Assembly (NCBI GenBank): GCA_023954655.1
Contig: JAGSHH010000003.1
Span: forward strand, 1-48,916
Direction: 5' to 3'
DNA: 48,916 nt
From: Colwelliaceae bacterium
Lineage (GTDB): Bacteria > Pseudomonadota > Gammaproteobacteria > Enterobacterales > Alteromonadaceae
Under the pieces are notes generated by a model. The model was given only the letters and a program-made list of their open reading frames with translations, was not told the origin of the DNA and ran no database searches. This document shows, in pieces, positions 24,896 to 34,523 of this stretch (its first letter is position 1; every line of letters starts with the position of its first letter). The position numbers and the translations under genes were made by a program.

Positions 24896-26764
24896 TTAGT
24901 TTAAGTGCCAAATACTAACGCTCTTTCCACTAATAGAAATAGGTTTTGCTAAGCTAAACTCTTTACCTGTTATTACGTCTTTTGCTGTTTGTTTTTGCTG
25001 TATTAGTTCGGCGTATTGTTTAGTGTTAAGAGATGTTGATTGTTCGTTTTTATTCATCACTACCATAATCGTTTCATCTTGATAAGTTCTGAAATACACA
25101 TACACGCCGTCTTTTGGTGCGAAATGAATTAACTTGCCATGATGTATTGCTTTGGCATTTTTACGCCATTGTAATAATGATTTTATATAAGCTTGTGCTT
25201 CGAGTTGTTTTGACGATAATCCTTTTCCAGTGAAACCATTGCTTTTATCGTCAGTCCAACCACCTGGGAAGTCTGTTCGAATAATACCATGATCAGTCGT
25301 ATCTGGATTTGCTAACAATACTTCTGTGCCATAAAAAACTTGTGGTATGCCTCGCGTTGTAAATAAATAAGCCATAGCCATTTTATACAAAGAAAAATCT
25401 TCATTTAATTGGGTGTAAATACGGCTCATGTCATGATTATCCGTGAAGGTAACTAAATTGTATGGATCTGCATATTGAAAATCATTAGCCAGTGCCTGAT
25501 AAAGCTGGTTTAAGCCTGTATTCCAATTTTCTTTATTTATTAATCCTGCAATTATTGCTTCTTGAAGTGGGAAGTCCATCAAACTGGGTAAATAGGATTG
25601 ATAGTTGTCATGCGTTTTTTTACCGCGTTGCCAATATGAAACTATCGCAGGGTTGGTTGCCCATTCTTCACCAACAATATTAATATTGGGGAATTCGGTG
25701 GTAATGCGTTTTGTCCATGCCGTTAAAAAGTCTTTATCTGAATAAGAGTAAGTATCTACACGCAGGCCAGATAAATTAGCATATTCAATCCACCACAGGG
25801 TATTCTGAATTAAGTAATTACTTACAAAAGTATTCTTTTGATTCAAATCTGGCATTGTTGGAACAAACCAGCCATCAGAGAAAATATTTTTATCTTTGTT
25901 TGTGGCATGTGGATCATGCAAACTTTCACGACGGTGCTGCGTTCCTGTAAATGAATTATTTTGGTAGTTTAGCCAATCATTGGTGGGTAAATCATTCATC
26001 CACCAGTGATTTGAACCTATGTGATTTAATACCACATCTTTAATAATGCCAATATCATAGTCTTTTGCTTTTATAGATAAATCACGATATAGCTTATTAG
26101 AGCCAAAACGAGGATCTATTTGATAAAAGTCTGTAGATGAATAGCCATGGTATGAATGGTCTGCCATATCATTTTCTACCATTGGCATTGTCCATATTTG
26201 AGTAAAACCCATACCTTGCAAGTAATCTAATTGATCAATAATACCTTGAATGTCTCCACCATGACGCCCACCTTTTTTAGACCTGTCATGCTTCTCTTTA
26301 AGTAAAGTATTACTATCATTTTTACTATCACCGTTAGCAAACCGGTCTGTTGTTATCAAATATATTACGTCTTTAGCACTGTAAGAAGTATTTGCTGAAG
26401 AATCCTTATTACGTTCATTGATTGAATATTGATGAGTGAATACCTTGGTATTCCCTTTATAAAAATCTATTGCGTAATTTCCTGCTTTAAGGTTGCTACC
26501 TAGTTGTAAATCAATAAATAAGTAGTTTTCACTTTTCACTTTATTGATTTTTAATATGTTGATATCTGCATGAGAAATTTTTGGTGTTAATTCACTAATG
26601 TTTTTGCCATGCACCATTAATTGCAGCTTATTTGACTGCATGTTATTCCACCAAGAAAGTGGCTCTAAATGATCAATTTTATAGTCAGTAGCATAAGCAT
26701 TACCGACAAACATTAACGGGATAAATATCCATTTGTTAAATGATAATATTGTTTTGTAGTTCAC
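24896..26764 (-). CDS. Periplasmic GH13 neopullulanase/cyclomaltodextrinase-like enzyme
   Basis: 622 aa from GTG 26764. This start has an AAAGGA site, gives a clear signal peptide (NYKTILSFNKWIFIPLMFVGNAYA), and clears the upstream pullulanase gene by 28 bp. The track start at 26887 would overlap that gene by 95 bp. An N-terminal Cyc-maltodext_N-type domain (about 30-125) precedes the GH13 barrel: DVIYLITTDRFANGD, GGDIQGIIDQLDYLQGMGFTQIW, VVLNHIGSNH, GLRVDTYSYSD (nucleophile), IVGEEWATN (acid/base) and FTDNHDMSR. A C-terminal beta domain ends ISISGKSVSIWHLN. It should hydrolyse cyclodextrins, pullulan fragments or maltodextrins in the periplasm. It is probably co-transcribed with the upstream pullulanase. 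Confidence 0.93.
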   Translation of the reverse strand: MNYKTILSFNKWIFIPLMFVGNAYATDYKIDHLEPLSWWNNMQSNKLQLMVHGKNISELTPKISHADINILKINKVKSENYLFIDLQLGSNLKAGNYAIDFYKGNTKVFTHQYSINERNKDSSANTSYSAKDVIYLITTDRFANGDSKNDSNTLLKEKHDRSKKGGRHGGDIQGIIDQLDYLQGMGFTQIWTMPMVENDMADHSYHGYSSTDFYQIDPRFGSNKLYRDLSIKAKDYDIGIIKDVVLNHIGSNHWWMNDLPTNDWLNYQNNSFTGTQHRRESLHDPHATNKDKNIFSDGWFVPTMPDLNQKNTFVSNYLIQNTLWWIEYANLSGLRVDTYSYSDKDFLTAWTKRITTEFPNINIVGEEWATNPAIVSYWQRGKKTHDNYQSYLPSLMDFPLQEAIIAGLINKENWNTGLNQLYQALANDFQYADPYNLVTFTDNHDMSRIYTQLNEDFSLYKMAMAYLFTTRGIPQVFYGTEVLLANPDTTDHGIIRTDFPGGWTDDKSNGFTGKGLSSKQLEAQAYIKSLLQWRKNAKAIHHGKLIHFAPKDGVYVYFRTYQDETIMVVMNKNEQSTSLNTKQYAELIQQKQTAKDVITGKEFSLAKPISISGKSVSIWHLN

Positions 26765-26792
26765 GAGAGGTGTGTCCTTTTTATCTATTTTA

Positions 26793-29573
26793 TTATTTAT
26801 GTTCAATGAAAATGGCGGTAGTGAGCGCGGGTAAAGTAAATAAACCATTTTCGTTACGACTTCCTTTAACACGAGAGTCGATGCCATCTTTAAGTACAGG
26901 ATGTAATTGATATTTATTAAAATCCCTTAATGTAAACGACTGTGAATTTTCAGCGGTATTAAAGAAAATAAGTTGTGAAGGGGTTTGCTCATCGCCTTTA
27001 ATTGACATAACAAACAACCCTAGTTGTTGATTTTTTCCCGTGTTATGAAATTTCACTTTTTCAATAATTTCATCAGCTGTTGATAATCTAAATAATGGAG
27101 AAGACATGCGAATTTTTATTAAATCGAGAAATGCGTCAGCGCTGTAAGCGATATCTTTTGGACTCACAATATCTCTGCCTTCATTATTTGCTAAAACTTC
27201 GTTGATTATTTGCCAATTGGCTTCATCTTTATCTGCTGGCGGCAGTCCAATATCATAATTGTTAGATTGTTTGCTAAAGTCGACTTGATTAAACCAGTCG
27301 CCATAGTCATAAGAGTCGCGAAGAAAGCCTTTTGAGCGTAATAATTCAGAGCCCATATGGATAAAAGGAATGCCTTGAGAAAATATTGCAAACGCTAAAC
27401 TTTGTATCTGCATTCTTACTCTATCGTGGGTTGAAACGTGATAAGCAATACGGTATTGATTATTGTCCCATAATGACTGGTTATCATGTTTAGAAACATA
27501 GTTGATAGTATCTGCAGGATCGAGTGCATAGCCTGCAGGTTGATCGCCATAACCAATTTCTTTTCCTAAACGCTGCTCGCCATTAAAGGTTTGTAATGGA
27601 AAATTAGCTAAGTTGCCGGTTAAACCAATGCGTAGTTGATCTGCCATGGTGAAATAGTTAGTTAAATCACTATTTTGTAATTCGTTAGGAATAGTCGCTA
27701 AACCATTGCCTATGCCTTGGCTTTTACGAATTGATGAACCGGCAGCAGTAAATGCTCCACCCCTTACAGAATCTCGCAATCTATCGGTAAATGTTCCAAT
27801 TTCTGTACCGCTTAGTTCTAATTGACTGGCTTGTATAAAGCGTTGATTATTAGCAACTTCGCCAAAATTCCACCCTTCACCATAAAAGTAATTATCAGGA
27901 TCTATCGTTTGAACAGCTGCTCTTGCTTTTAACATGGCTGCTTTGGGTTGATGAGCCATTAGATCAAAGCGAAAACCATCAATTTTATAATCTTTTGTCC
28001 ACACTAATAACGAGTCAGTCATTAGCTTTTCCATCATTGCACGCTCTGTTGCGGTATTGTCACAGCAGGTTGATTGAGCAATTGCACCTGTGAAAGGATC
28101 TAGCCTGTGATAATAGTTGGGTACAATTTTATCTAATACGGCGGTTGGCTCTAATCCTGCTTGATGAGTATGGTTGTAAACAACGTCCATAATGACCCGA
28201 AAGCCTAAGTTATGAAGATGTTGAACCATGGTTCTAAATTCTAGAATTCTGGCGCTACCCTCAGGATTAATTGCATAACTTCCTTCTGGAACTGTGTAAT
28301 GAAAAGGGTCATAACCCCAATTATAATTATCATATTCTCTCATAGCCGAAACGACTGCTTGTCGGCTTCCATCTTCCTTGGGAAGTTTTGAAATATGCTC
28401 TCGAATTGATATATCTTGGTTGGTATTATTTTCACAAAATACCGCTAAAGTTGTTATTCGACAGGCTTTACTAATAGGGTCGTTAATGTCGATGACTTGT
28501 TCGCTATCTTCATTGACTGTACCAATATCAAAGGTGGGTAATAGGTGAATACTATTAATTCCAGCTTCTTTTAATGCTTTAATGTGATTGATTCCATCAC
28601 TATTTTTTTCAGTAAAAGCGAGATATTTCCCTCTATTTTTTAGCGAAGCTAAAGAAGCATCATGAGCACTAAAATCTCTGATATGCGTTTCATAGAAAAT
28701 ATTATCTTCTGGATTATTTACCTTGTTATCTTTTTGTTCATCCCAGCCAGAAGGTAGAGTATTTTCATTATTCAAATCTATAATATGTGAATACTTACTA
28801 TTTGTAGATAAGCTTAAAGAATAAGGGTCTGTAACTGTTAAGGTTTCAACTTTTTGACTAGCAGGGTGATAAACTTCTATTTCATAACGATAAAACATAT
28901 CTTCGAAATTTCTACCTACTTGAGCTAGCCAAACACCAGTTTGGCTGTCTTCTTCCATAATAATTGAACTTGGTGATGAAGGTGTTTTATCTGGGTTAAA
29001 CAATAATACTTTGACTGATAAAGCCGTTGGAGCCCAAAGTTTAAATTGTACCGAGCCTTTTTTGATCGTTGCCCCAAAATCTGTAACTTCGTTAGCGTCA
29101 TTTTCTTGAACTGTATAGAGAGCATCAATGACATTAGCGCTTTGAACAAATGAGCTCTTAATTATTGACCTATTCGAATTTACTTCTAAAACTATTAATT
29201 GATTTTTGAGCAATGATTTAATTTTCTCACTGGGTAAATCTACAGAAAATGCGTGAAAACTTTTTAAATGTGGAAAATTTCCTGAAATTTCACTCGGCAA
29301 TTCAGTTTTTGTTAATGACAATGATTGAGGATTATTGTCTGACTCTTTATTGGAAATGTTGATTAATGAGTATTGATGATCTTTATTAAATTCAGGCAGG
29401 AGTATCAATTTAGGAGTAAGCCAGTGTGCAGAAAAATCACTGTTTAATGTTCTGATTTCAGCTAGAGAAAAGTCACTTTTGCTAACGACATTAATCGATT
29501 GCTCTTTCGTTGGCTTTTCGCAAGCACCTAATAATAGAGGTATTAACAAAAGGGCTATTTTTACGCTGCGCAT
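26793..29573 (-). CDS. Pullulanase-type GH13 lipoprotein (shorter paralogue)
   Basis: 926 aa with a lipoprotein signal (MRSVKIALLLIPLLLGAC). After an N-terminal domain, a CBM48-like module (about 165-260, FKLWAPTALSVKVLLFN) precedes the catalytic barrel. The pullulanase signature is YNWGYDPFHYTVPEGSYA. Catalytic regions are VIMDVVYNHTHQ, DGFRFDLMAHQP (nucleophile Asp), YFYGEGWNFG (Glu) and YVSKHDNQSLWDN. A DUF3372-type C-terminal domain ends the protein. It cleaves alpha-1,6 bonds of pullulan or branched starch, presumably at the cell surface. Relative to the neighbour at 29794-33987 it lacks the CBM41 and C-terminal binding modules. The start has an AGGAA site, with an operator 84 bp upstream. 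Confidence 0.95.
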   Translation of the reverse strand: MRSVKIALLLIPLLLGACEKPTKEQSINVVSKSDFSLAEIRTLNSDFSAHWLTPKLILLPEFNKDHQYSLINISNKESDNNPQSLSLTKTELPSEISGNFPHLKSFHAFSVDLPSEKIKSLLKNQLIVLEVNSNRSIIKSSFVQSANVIDALYTVQENDANEVTDFGATIKKGSVQFKLWAPTALSVKVLLFNPDKTPSSPSSIIMEEDSQTGVWLAQVGRNFEDMFYRYEIEVYHPASQKVETLTVTDPYSLSLSTNSKYSHIIDLNNENTLPSGWDEQKDNKVNNPEDNIFYETHIRDFSAHDASLASLKNRGKYLAFTEKNSDGINHIKALKEAGINSIHLLPTFDIGTVNEDSEQVIDINDPISKACRITTLAVFCENNTNQDISIREHISKLPKEDGSRQAVVSAMREYDNYNWGYDPFHYTVPEGSYAINPEGSARILEFRTMVQHLHNLGFRVIMDVVYNHTHQAGLEPTAVLDKIVPNYYHRLDPFTGAIAQSTCCDNTATERAMMEKLMTDSLLVWTKDYKIDGFRFDLMAHQPKAAMLKARAAVQTIDPDNYFYGEGWNFGEVANNQRFIQASQLELSGTEIGTFTDRLRDSVRGGAFTAAGSSIRKSQGIGNGLATIPNELQNSDLTNYFTMADQLRIGLTGNLANFPLQTFNGEQRLGKEIGYGDQPAGYALDPADTINYVSKHDNQSLWDNNQYRIAYHVSTHDRVRMQIQSLAFAIFSQGIPFIHMGSELLRSKGFLRDSYDYGDWFNQVDFSKQSNNYDIGLPPADKDEANWQIINEVLANNEGRDIVSPKDIAYSADAFLDLIKIRMSSPLFRLSTADEIIEKVKFHNTGKNQQLGLFVMSIKGDEQTPSQLIFFNTAENSQSFTLRDFNKYQLHPVLKDGIDSRVKGSRNENGLFTLPALTTAIFIEHK

Positions 29574-29656
29574 ATGACATTCCTGAAAATATTAAATTGA
29601 TAAACGATAAATAATTTACATGTTAAGCAAACACTTAAAAAGCTTGTTGATTAAAA

Positions 29657-29670
29657 TGCATACGTATTCA
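29657..29670. promoter_or_regulatory. LacI-family operator upstream of the shorter pullulanase gene
   Basis: TGCATACGTATTCA, identical to the site before GH97, 84 bp upstream of the pullulanase start. It lies between that gene and the terminator at 29733-29768. Confidence 0.75.
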
Positions 29671-29732
29671 CTGTAATGAACTCTGATTACAGTCGAAATG
29701 TTAAAGGTATTTGAGGGAAGTTTTTTGAGTAA

Positions 29733-29768
29733 AAAAAGCGCTTAATGATAGATCAAAAAGCGCTTTTT
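29733..29768 (-). terminator. Terminator downstream of the large pullulanase gene
   Basis: Perfect 11-bp stem AAAAAGCGCTT / AAGCGCTTTTT with a 14-base loop; on the minus strand it is followed by a run of T. It ends transcription of the large pullulanase and makes the shorter pullulanase gene depend on its own promoter. Confidence 0.8.
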
Positions 29769-29793
29769 AATATTTGATAAACTGAGTTTTATA

Positions 29794-32700
29794 TTACTGA
29801 CATTGTTGAATAATTAAACTACCTACATTACTACCTTGGCTCGGGTTAGCTTCATTTAATGTTAATAAAAAGCTATAAGTGCCTGCTGGAAGATTGGTTT
29901 TGTTGTTATCAGTTCCTGCATTGTTATATGCGACAGGGTAAGTAACACCAACAGTTAAGTTCTCACTATTAATTTCAGAGCTTCCATCCGCTTGAGCCCA
30001 TAACTGTGTCTCCCAATTATCATCATCAGAGGCTAACTTAAATTGCATTTCACCGTCAAAATCAGCGACGGCTTGGTATCTATTATCACCTTTATATTGC
30101 AATCGATAAGCCTCATCAGCGCCCCAACTTGAATGATCACCCTTAACATATAATTGTCCACTTCCTGAAATTGAAAATGGTATTTCGTCTGAAGAATCAA
30201 CTAAAGCCGCACAATCTACAGTAGGAGATTTGCTGCTGATCGTAAGTGTTGGAATATCAGTGGAGGCATCTAATTCAAATGAGTAATTACCGTCATTATC
30301 AGCAGTAAAACTTAAACTGTCGTTATCGTTATTGACAACGATAGAATTTTCGGAAATATCGATATCAGAAAAGCCTAGATCTACTGAAACTGAATTTTCA
30401 GAAGTTATTGTGAATGTATGAATACCAGCGGTAAGTGTAAAATCTAAACTATAAATACCATTTTCATCATAATTAAAGCTATCTTCAGCAGTAAACCCAT
30501 CAAGACCATCATTATTCATCGAACCACGTATGTAGATAGTATTGGTGCCATATGGAGCAATATCTGGCGCATCGCGCGTGACTCCCGCTGACAAGCCTGC
30601 ACCTTGACTATCACCTTGAGACTTAACAAAAACTGCAGTGGTTAATGCTGGAACGGTAAACGTACCGCTGTTAGCGTCAGCAGTAAAGCTTGAAGATTGA
30701 ACGGTTAAGTCATTTGATGCTTGTTGAATGACATGTAACTCAAAGCCACTTGCCGTCGGTACAGTATATGATTGCTCAGTTGATGTACCATTGATGACAA
30801 CAATTAAAGCGTCATTATTTTCATCTAAATCAGTTAACCCCGTACCGTCATCAATACTCATTACCAATAAACCTTTGGTTTGATTAGTACCGGTATTGTG
30901 AAACCCAACACGATTATACACTGCTTGTGCAGTGGTTAATCTAAATAATGGACTTGATGCTCTGATGGCTAATAATTCTTTGAAAACTTCACTGGCAAAA
31001 GCAATGTCATTTGCTTGAACTGAAGTTTCACTGTTGCTGATTAACTCACCTATTCCTCCCCAAGCCTCTTGGTTGTCTTGAGCTAGTGGTAGGCCAACAT
31101 TCCAATTGTTAGTCGATTTAGTAAAATCGACTAAATTAAACCAATCACCTGAATCATAGCTATTTCTATCCATCGATTTAGAACGGATTAAGTCGCCACC
31201 TGCTTGTAAAAAAGGAATACCTTGGCTCATCAAAGGTATGGTTGCGGCAATGTTTTGAATACGAACACGGTCAGTTACCGATAACTCCGTCGCTAAGCTG
31301 TATTGCAATTTATCCCATAATGCTTCGCCATCATGTTTTGATACATAATTAATGATGTCAGCTGGATCTTTAGCATAAGCAGATTGAGAAAAGTCTACAC
31401 CTGATTTAATCTCTCCATTTTTATCTTGAAGCTGGTAACCTTGAAGTGTTCCGGCAAGGCCTAAACGCATAATGTCTTGGTCATTTAAATTCGCAGAGCC
31501 GTTAAATAGTGAGGCGTTGCGAATAATGTCACGAGGTCGGTCATTAAATGTACCTATTTGTGAATCTGCCATTTGGTATTGTGCTGCTTGTTCATAGCCT
31601 TGGTCAGAACGGGACCAGCCTTCACCATAAAAATAGGTGTCTTCATCAATCATTTGTACTGCGGATCTTGCTGCTAAAATAGATGCTTTAGAATGGCTAC
31701 CCATGATATCGAAACGAAAGGCGTCGAATTTATATTCTTTTGCCCATATCACTAATGAATCACTCATTAACTTATCCATCATGATATGTTCAGTTTCAGT
31801 ATCTTGGCAGCAAGTTTCGTTTCTAACTGCACCCGTGGTTAAATCACGGCGATAGTAATAACCCGGTACGACTTTATCGAGCACTGAGTTATCCCATAAA
31901 CCTGAAGAATTGGTGTGGTTGTACACTACATCTATAGAAGTTCTTAATCCCATTTCATGTAATGCTTGATTCATTGCGCGCATTTCAATAATACGAGCTG
32001 TTCCTTCAGGATCAGATGCATAACTACCCTCTGGTGCATTGAAGTGTTTTGGATCGTAACCCCAGTTATAACTATCAATACCACGCAATGACTCAGTTAG
32101 TGCTTGTGCTTTATTACTGTTGGAGTCATAACTTTCAAACACTGATAGTAACGTCGCAGCATTGTCTTCAACACCACAAACAGGAGCAGAGCTTGCTACC
32201 GCACATAACTCGGCAACAGTATTGGTTAGGTTTATGGTACTGCTTTCATCTTCATTAATACTGGCAATATCGTTAACAGGTAATACCTGAAAATGTGTTA
32301 GACCGGCTTGAGACAATGCTTTTAAATGTTGGACAGGCGTTGAATTTTCTTCAGTAAAAGCTAAATATTTACCTCTATTTTCTTCGCTGGTACTTTCATC
32401 TCGAATGCTGAAATTACGCACATGCCCTTCGTAAATAACACTGTCTTCATTATTGTTTATGGTAGGAATGGTATGTTCGTCCCATCCAGTAGGTTTTAAA
32501 TCAGCATCAGTTAAATTGACAAACTGTGAGTAATTACCATTGGTAGATAAAGAGACTGAATATGGATCAGTAGACCATAGAGTTTCAAACTGTAGGTTTT
32601 GTGGGTGATAAACCGTGAGTTCAAAACGATAATATAAACGGTCATTGCTTATAGGCGTAGCAAAAGACCAAATACCTGTTTCGTTATCAAAAGACATTAT

Positions 32701-33987
32701 CTCAGCAGATTGAAGCTCTTTTGCTTGATTATAAATATTTAAACTAACTTGTTGTGCCGTTGGCGCCCAAAGGTTGGCGGTAATATCATTGGCAGAATAA
32801 TGAAGGCCAAGTATTGATTCGTCTGCGTCATTATCACCTGAGGTATATAAGTCATCAAGTACGCGTGGTGTTTGAACATAGGTAGCCGCTAATACACTGT
32901 TGTCATTATCATAAGCAATGGCTAGTAATTTACCCGTTAACATTTGTTTTGCTTTTGTGCTGTCAGGTGATGTTGCTTCAAAAGTATCTAAAGCGCTATA
33001 TCGAGGCATTGATAAAGCATTTGCTGTGTTTGATACAGGGTGAAACTCAATAAAATTCTCGCCAGTTATACCTGTTTCACCGTCATAGGTTAAATCATTA
33101 TTATCTGAGCTATATATGCGAACTTTACTGACGTTATTTTCATTTGCATTCCAAAATACGGTATCTAAAGCTGCCCAGTGCGCCGCTGTATTTGCTATTA
33201 ATACCCCTGAAGGTAGTAGTGTTGCTTCCGTGTATAAATCACTAATGCCTGATAATGCCCAAATCATTCTATCGCCAGATAAATCCGCTTGAAGGTCTCC
33301 ACCACCAATGTCTTTTTCATCACCTTTATGGACAATAAAATTAGCGCAGTTATCAAACCCTGACTTTAGGTTGATGACCCAATAAGCCCCATAATTTGGA
33401 TCTATTCCTGTTTGAGCTTGCCCAATGGCCCAATCGGTGCCAGCATCAGATGCAAAATCTGCATAAGCATTACAGCTATCATTATTCCATAGATGTAATA
33501 TCCAACCGTCAAAGTTACTATCCGCTCGGTTATAGAAAATTACCAGTTCATTTTCGCCGGCGGTTATTACAGGAGAAGGTAAGGAATTATCTTCTTCAAT
33601 CGTAACAACTAAATCTTGATTACTTGATGCATTACTTGGATCAGATACTTGTAAATTAGCTGTATAATCACCTGACGTAGGGTAAGTAATAGTTGTTGAG
33701 GTAGTTGATTTACAATCAGCAATATCAATATTATTAATTTCTTCTCCGGGGTTCAAAACACAAGAAAGTGCATCTCCATCAGAGTCTGTAACTGTCCAGC
33801 TGAAATTAATATCTAAGGGGGATGATTCACTTATCTCTGCTGTAATTGATGAAATAGTTGGCGTTGCATTTGTTGGCGAAGGCGTTGGTGAAGTTGTTGT
33901 TCCTTCACCTCCTCCACCGCCACAGGCTATTAGAGAAGTTGATAGAGCGGTAAATAGCAAAACTTGTTTGAAAGGTAATCTCAGCAT
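29794..33987 (-). CDS. Large multidomain pullulanase lipoprotein (PulA-like)
   Basis: 1397 aa. The lipoprotein signal ends in LIAC22, followed by a Gly run and a Ser/Thr/Pro linker. In order: a PKD/Ig-like domain (about 43-135), a CBM41/PUD starch-binding module (about 140-250, FYNRADSNFDGWILHLWN), an N2-type region, a CBM48 (about 395-490), a GH13 pullulanase barrel (about 520-1000; YNWGYDPKHFNAPEGSY, DAFRFDIMGSHSK, YGEGWSRSD, YVSKHDGEALWD), a DUF3372-like domain, and two further beta domains at about 1170-1260 and 1290-1390 that look like starch-binding modules (LYVKGDHSSWG). It should debranch starch or pullulan on the cell surface. Two operators lie upstream, and an AGGAAGC site precedes the start. 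Confidence 0.95.
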   Translation of the reverse strand: MLRLPFKQVLLFTALSTSLIACGGGGGEGTTTSPTPSPTNATPTISSITAEISESSPLDINFSWTVTDSDGDALSCVLNPGEEINNIDIADCKSTTSTTITYPTSGDYTANLQVSDPSNASSNQDLVVTIEEDNSLPSPVITAGENELVIFYNRADSNFDGWILHLWNNDSCNAYADFASDAGTDWAIGQAQTGIDPNYGAYWVINLKSGFDNCANFIVHKGDEKDIGGGDLQADLSGDRMIWALSGISDLYTEATLLPSGVLIANTAAHWAALDTVFWNANENNVSKVRIYSSDNNDLTYDGETGITGENFIEFHPVSNTANALSMPRYSALDTFEATSPDSTKAKQMLTGKLLAIAYDNDNSVLAATYVQTPRVLDDLYTSGDNDADESILGLHYSANDITANLWAPTAQQVSLNIYNQAKELQSAEIMSFDNETGIWSFATPISNDRLYYRFELTVYHPQNLQFETLWSTDPYSVSLSTNGNYSQFVNLTDADLKPTGWDEHTIPTINNNEDSVIYEGHVRNFSIRDESTSEENRGKYLAFTEENSTPVQHLKALSQAGLTHFQVLPVNDIASINEDESSTINLTNTVAELCAVASSAPVCGVEDNAATLLSVFESYDSNSNKAQALTESLRGIDSYNWGYDPKHFNAPEGSYASDPEGTARIIEMRAMNQALHEMGLRTSIDVVYNHTNSSGLWDNSVLDKVVPGYYYRRDLTTGAVRNETCCQDTETEHIMMDKLMSDSLVIWAKEYKFDAFRFDIMGSHSKASILAARSAVQMIDEDTYFYGEGWSRSDQGYEQAAQYQMADSQIGTFNDRPRDIIRNASLFNGSANLNDQDIMRLGLAGTLQGYQLQDKNGEIKSGVDFSQSAYAKDPADIINYVSKHDGEALWDKLQYSLATELSVTDRVRIQNIAATIPLMSQGIPFLQAGGDLIRSKSMDRNSYDSGDWFNLVDFTKSTNNWNVGLPLAQDNQEAWGGIGELISNSETSVQANDIAFASEVFKELLAIRASSPLFRLTTAQAVYNRVGFHNTGTNQTKGLLVMSIDDGTGLTDLDENNDALIVVINGTSTEQSYTVPTASGFELHVIQQASNDLTVQSSSFTADANSGTFTVPALTTAVFVKSQGDSQGAGLSAGVTRDAPDIAPYGTNTIYIRGSMNNDGLDGFTAEDSFNYDENGIYSLDFTLTAGIHTFTITSENSVSVDLGFSDIDISENSIVVNNDNDSLSFTADNDGNYSFELDASTDIPTLTISSKSPTVDCAALVDSSDEIPFSISGSGQLYVKGDHSSWGADEAYRLQYKGDNRYQAVADFDGEMQFKLASDDDNWETQLWAQADGSSEINSENLTVGVTYPVAYNNAGTDNNKTNLPAGTYSFLLTLNEANPSQGSNVGSLIIQQCQ

Positions 33988-34054
33988 GATAGTGCTTCCT
34001 ATATTGTTATTTTTTTCATCATGCTATGGCGTAGTTCATCTCAAGAATAGTGAC

Positions 34055-34068
34055 TACATACGTATTCA
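34055..34068. promoter_or_regulatory. LacI-family operator (large pullulanase, proximal)
   Basis: TACATACGTATTCA, one change from the consensus at position 2, 68 bp upstream of the large pullulanase start. Confidence 0.7.
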
Positions 34069-34175
34069 ATTTTAAGGTTCATGTTTATTAATTTGATAAT
34101 TATTTCTACTAAATGCGCTCAAAATTCATTTGATTTACGCGTCTAGGTCTTGAATTTAAAGAGTTGACTGGATTT

Positions 34176-34189
34176 TGCATACGTATTCA
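34176..34189. promoter_or_regulatory. LacI-family operator (large pullulanase, distal)
   Basis: TGCATACGTATTCA, 121 bp from the proximal site, about 11.5 helical turns. The pair could support looping. Confidence 0.7.
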
Positions 34190-34324
34190 ATCTGTCATCA
34201 ATTTGAATGGAACACCACTTTCTGCTTAATAAATGACCACACTTAATTGCGGTACATCTATTGATTTATCTGGCTTAGAGGTGTTTTTTTTGCAGAGACT
34301 AATTAATTAACTAAACTAATATGT

Positions 34325-34338
34325 TGAATACGTATGCA
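34325..34338. promoter_or_regulatory. LacI-family operator (TonB receptor, distal)
   Basis: TGAATACGTATGCA, the reverse-complement form of the TGCATACGTATTCA sites. It lies 29 bp from its neighbour. Confidence 0.75.
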
Positions 34339-34353
34339 TGATTGATGGTTCAT

Positions 34354-34367
34354 TGAATACGTATGCA
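34354..34367. promoter_or_regulatory. LacI-family operator (TonB receptor, proximal)
   Basis: TGAATACGTATGCA again, 157 bp before the receptor start codon. Confidence 0.75.
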
Positions 34368-34523
34368 TAGTGTATTTTTAAACTTGCGACCTCTTTATAT
34401 TAATGTCATCCACAACGAATTGTGGGTATAGCACTTACACATGAAACATATAAAAATTGCATCAGTCGTTCGGAACGCTGAATTATAAATATAAGATTAA
34501 GGATGATAGGGGAGATAGCACCA

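Larger units (their letters stand above)
33988..34523. promoter_or_regulatory. Divergent regulatory region between large pullulanase and TonB receptor
   Basis: A 536-bp gene-free region. It holds four LacI-type palindromes (34055, 34176, 34325, 34354), two on each side. I see no small gene in it. It should carry back-to-back promoters; no consensus sigma-70 pair is obvious enough to place. Confidence 0.7.

Noticed and set aside
26765-26887. Longer neopullulanase start overlapping the pullulanase gene by 95 bp
   Set aside because: The extra 41 residues lack family similarity, while GTG 26764 has a ribosome site and signal peptide.
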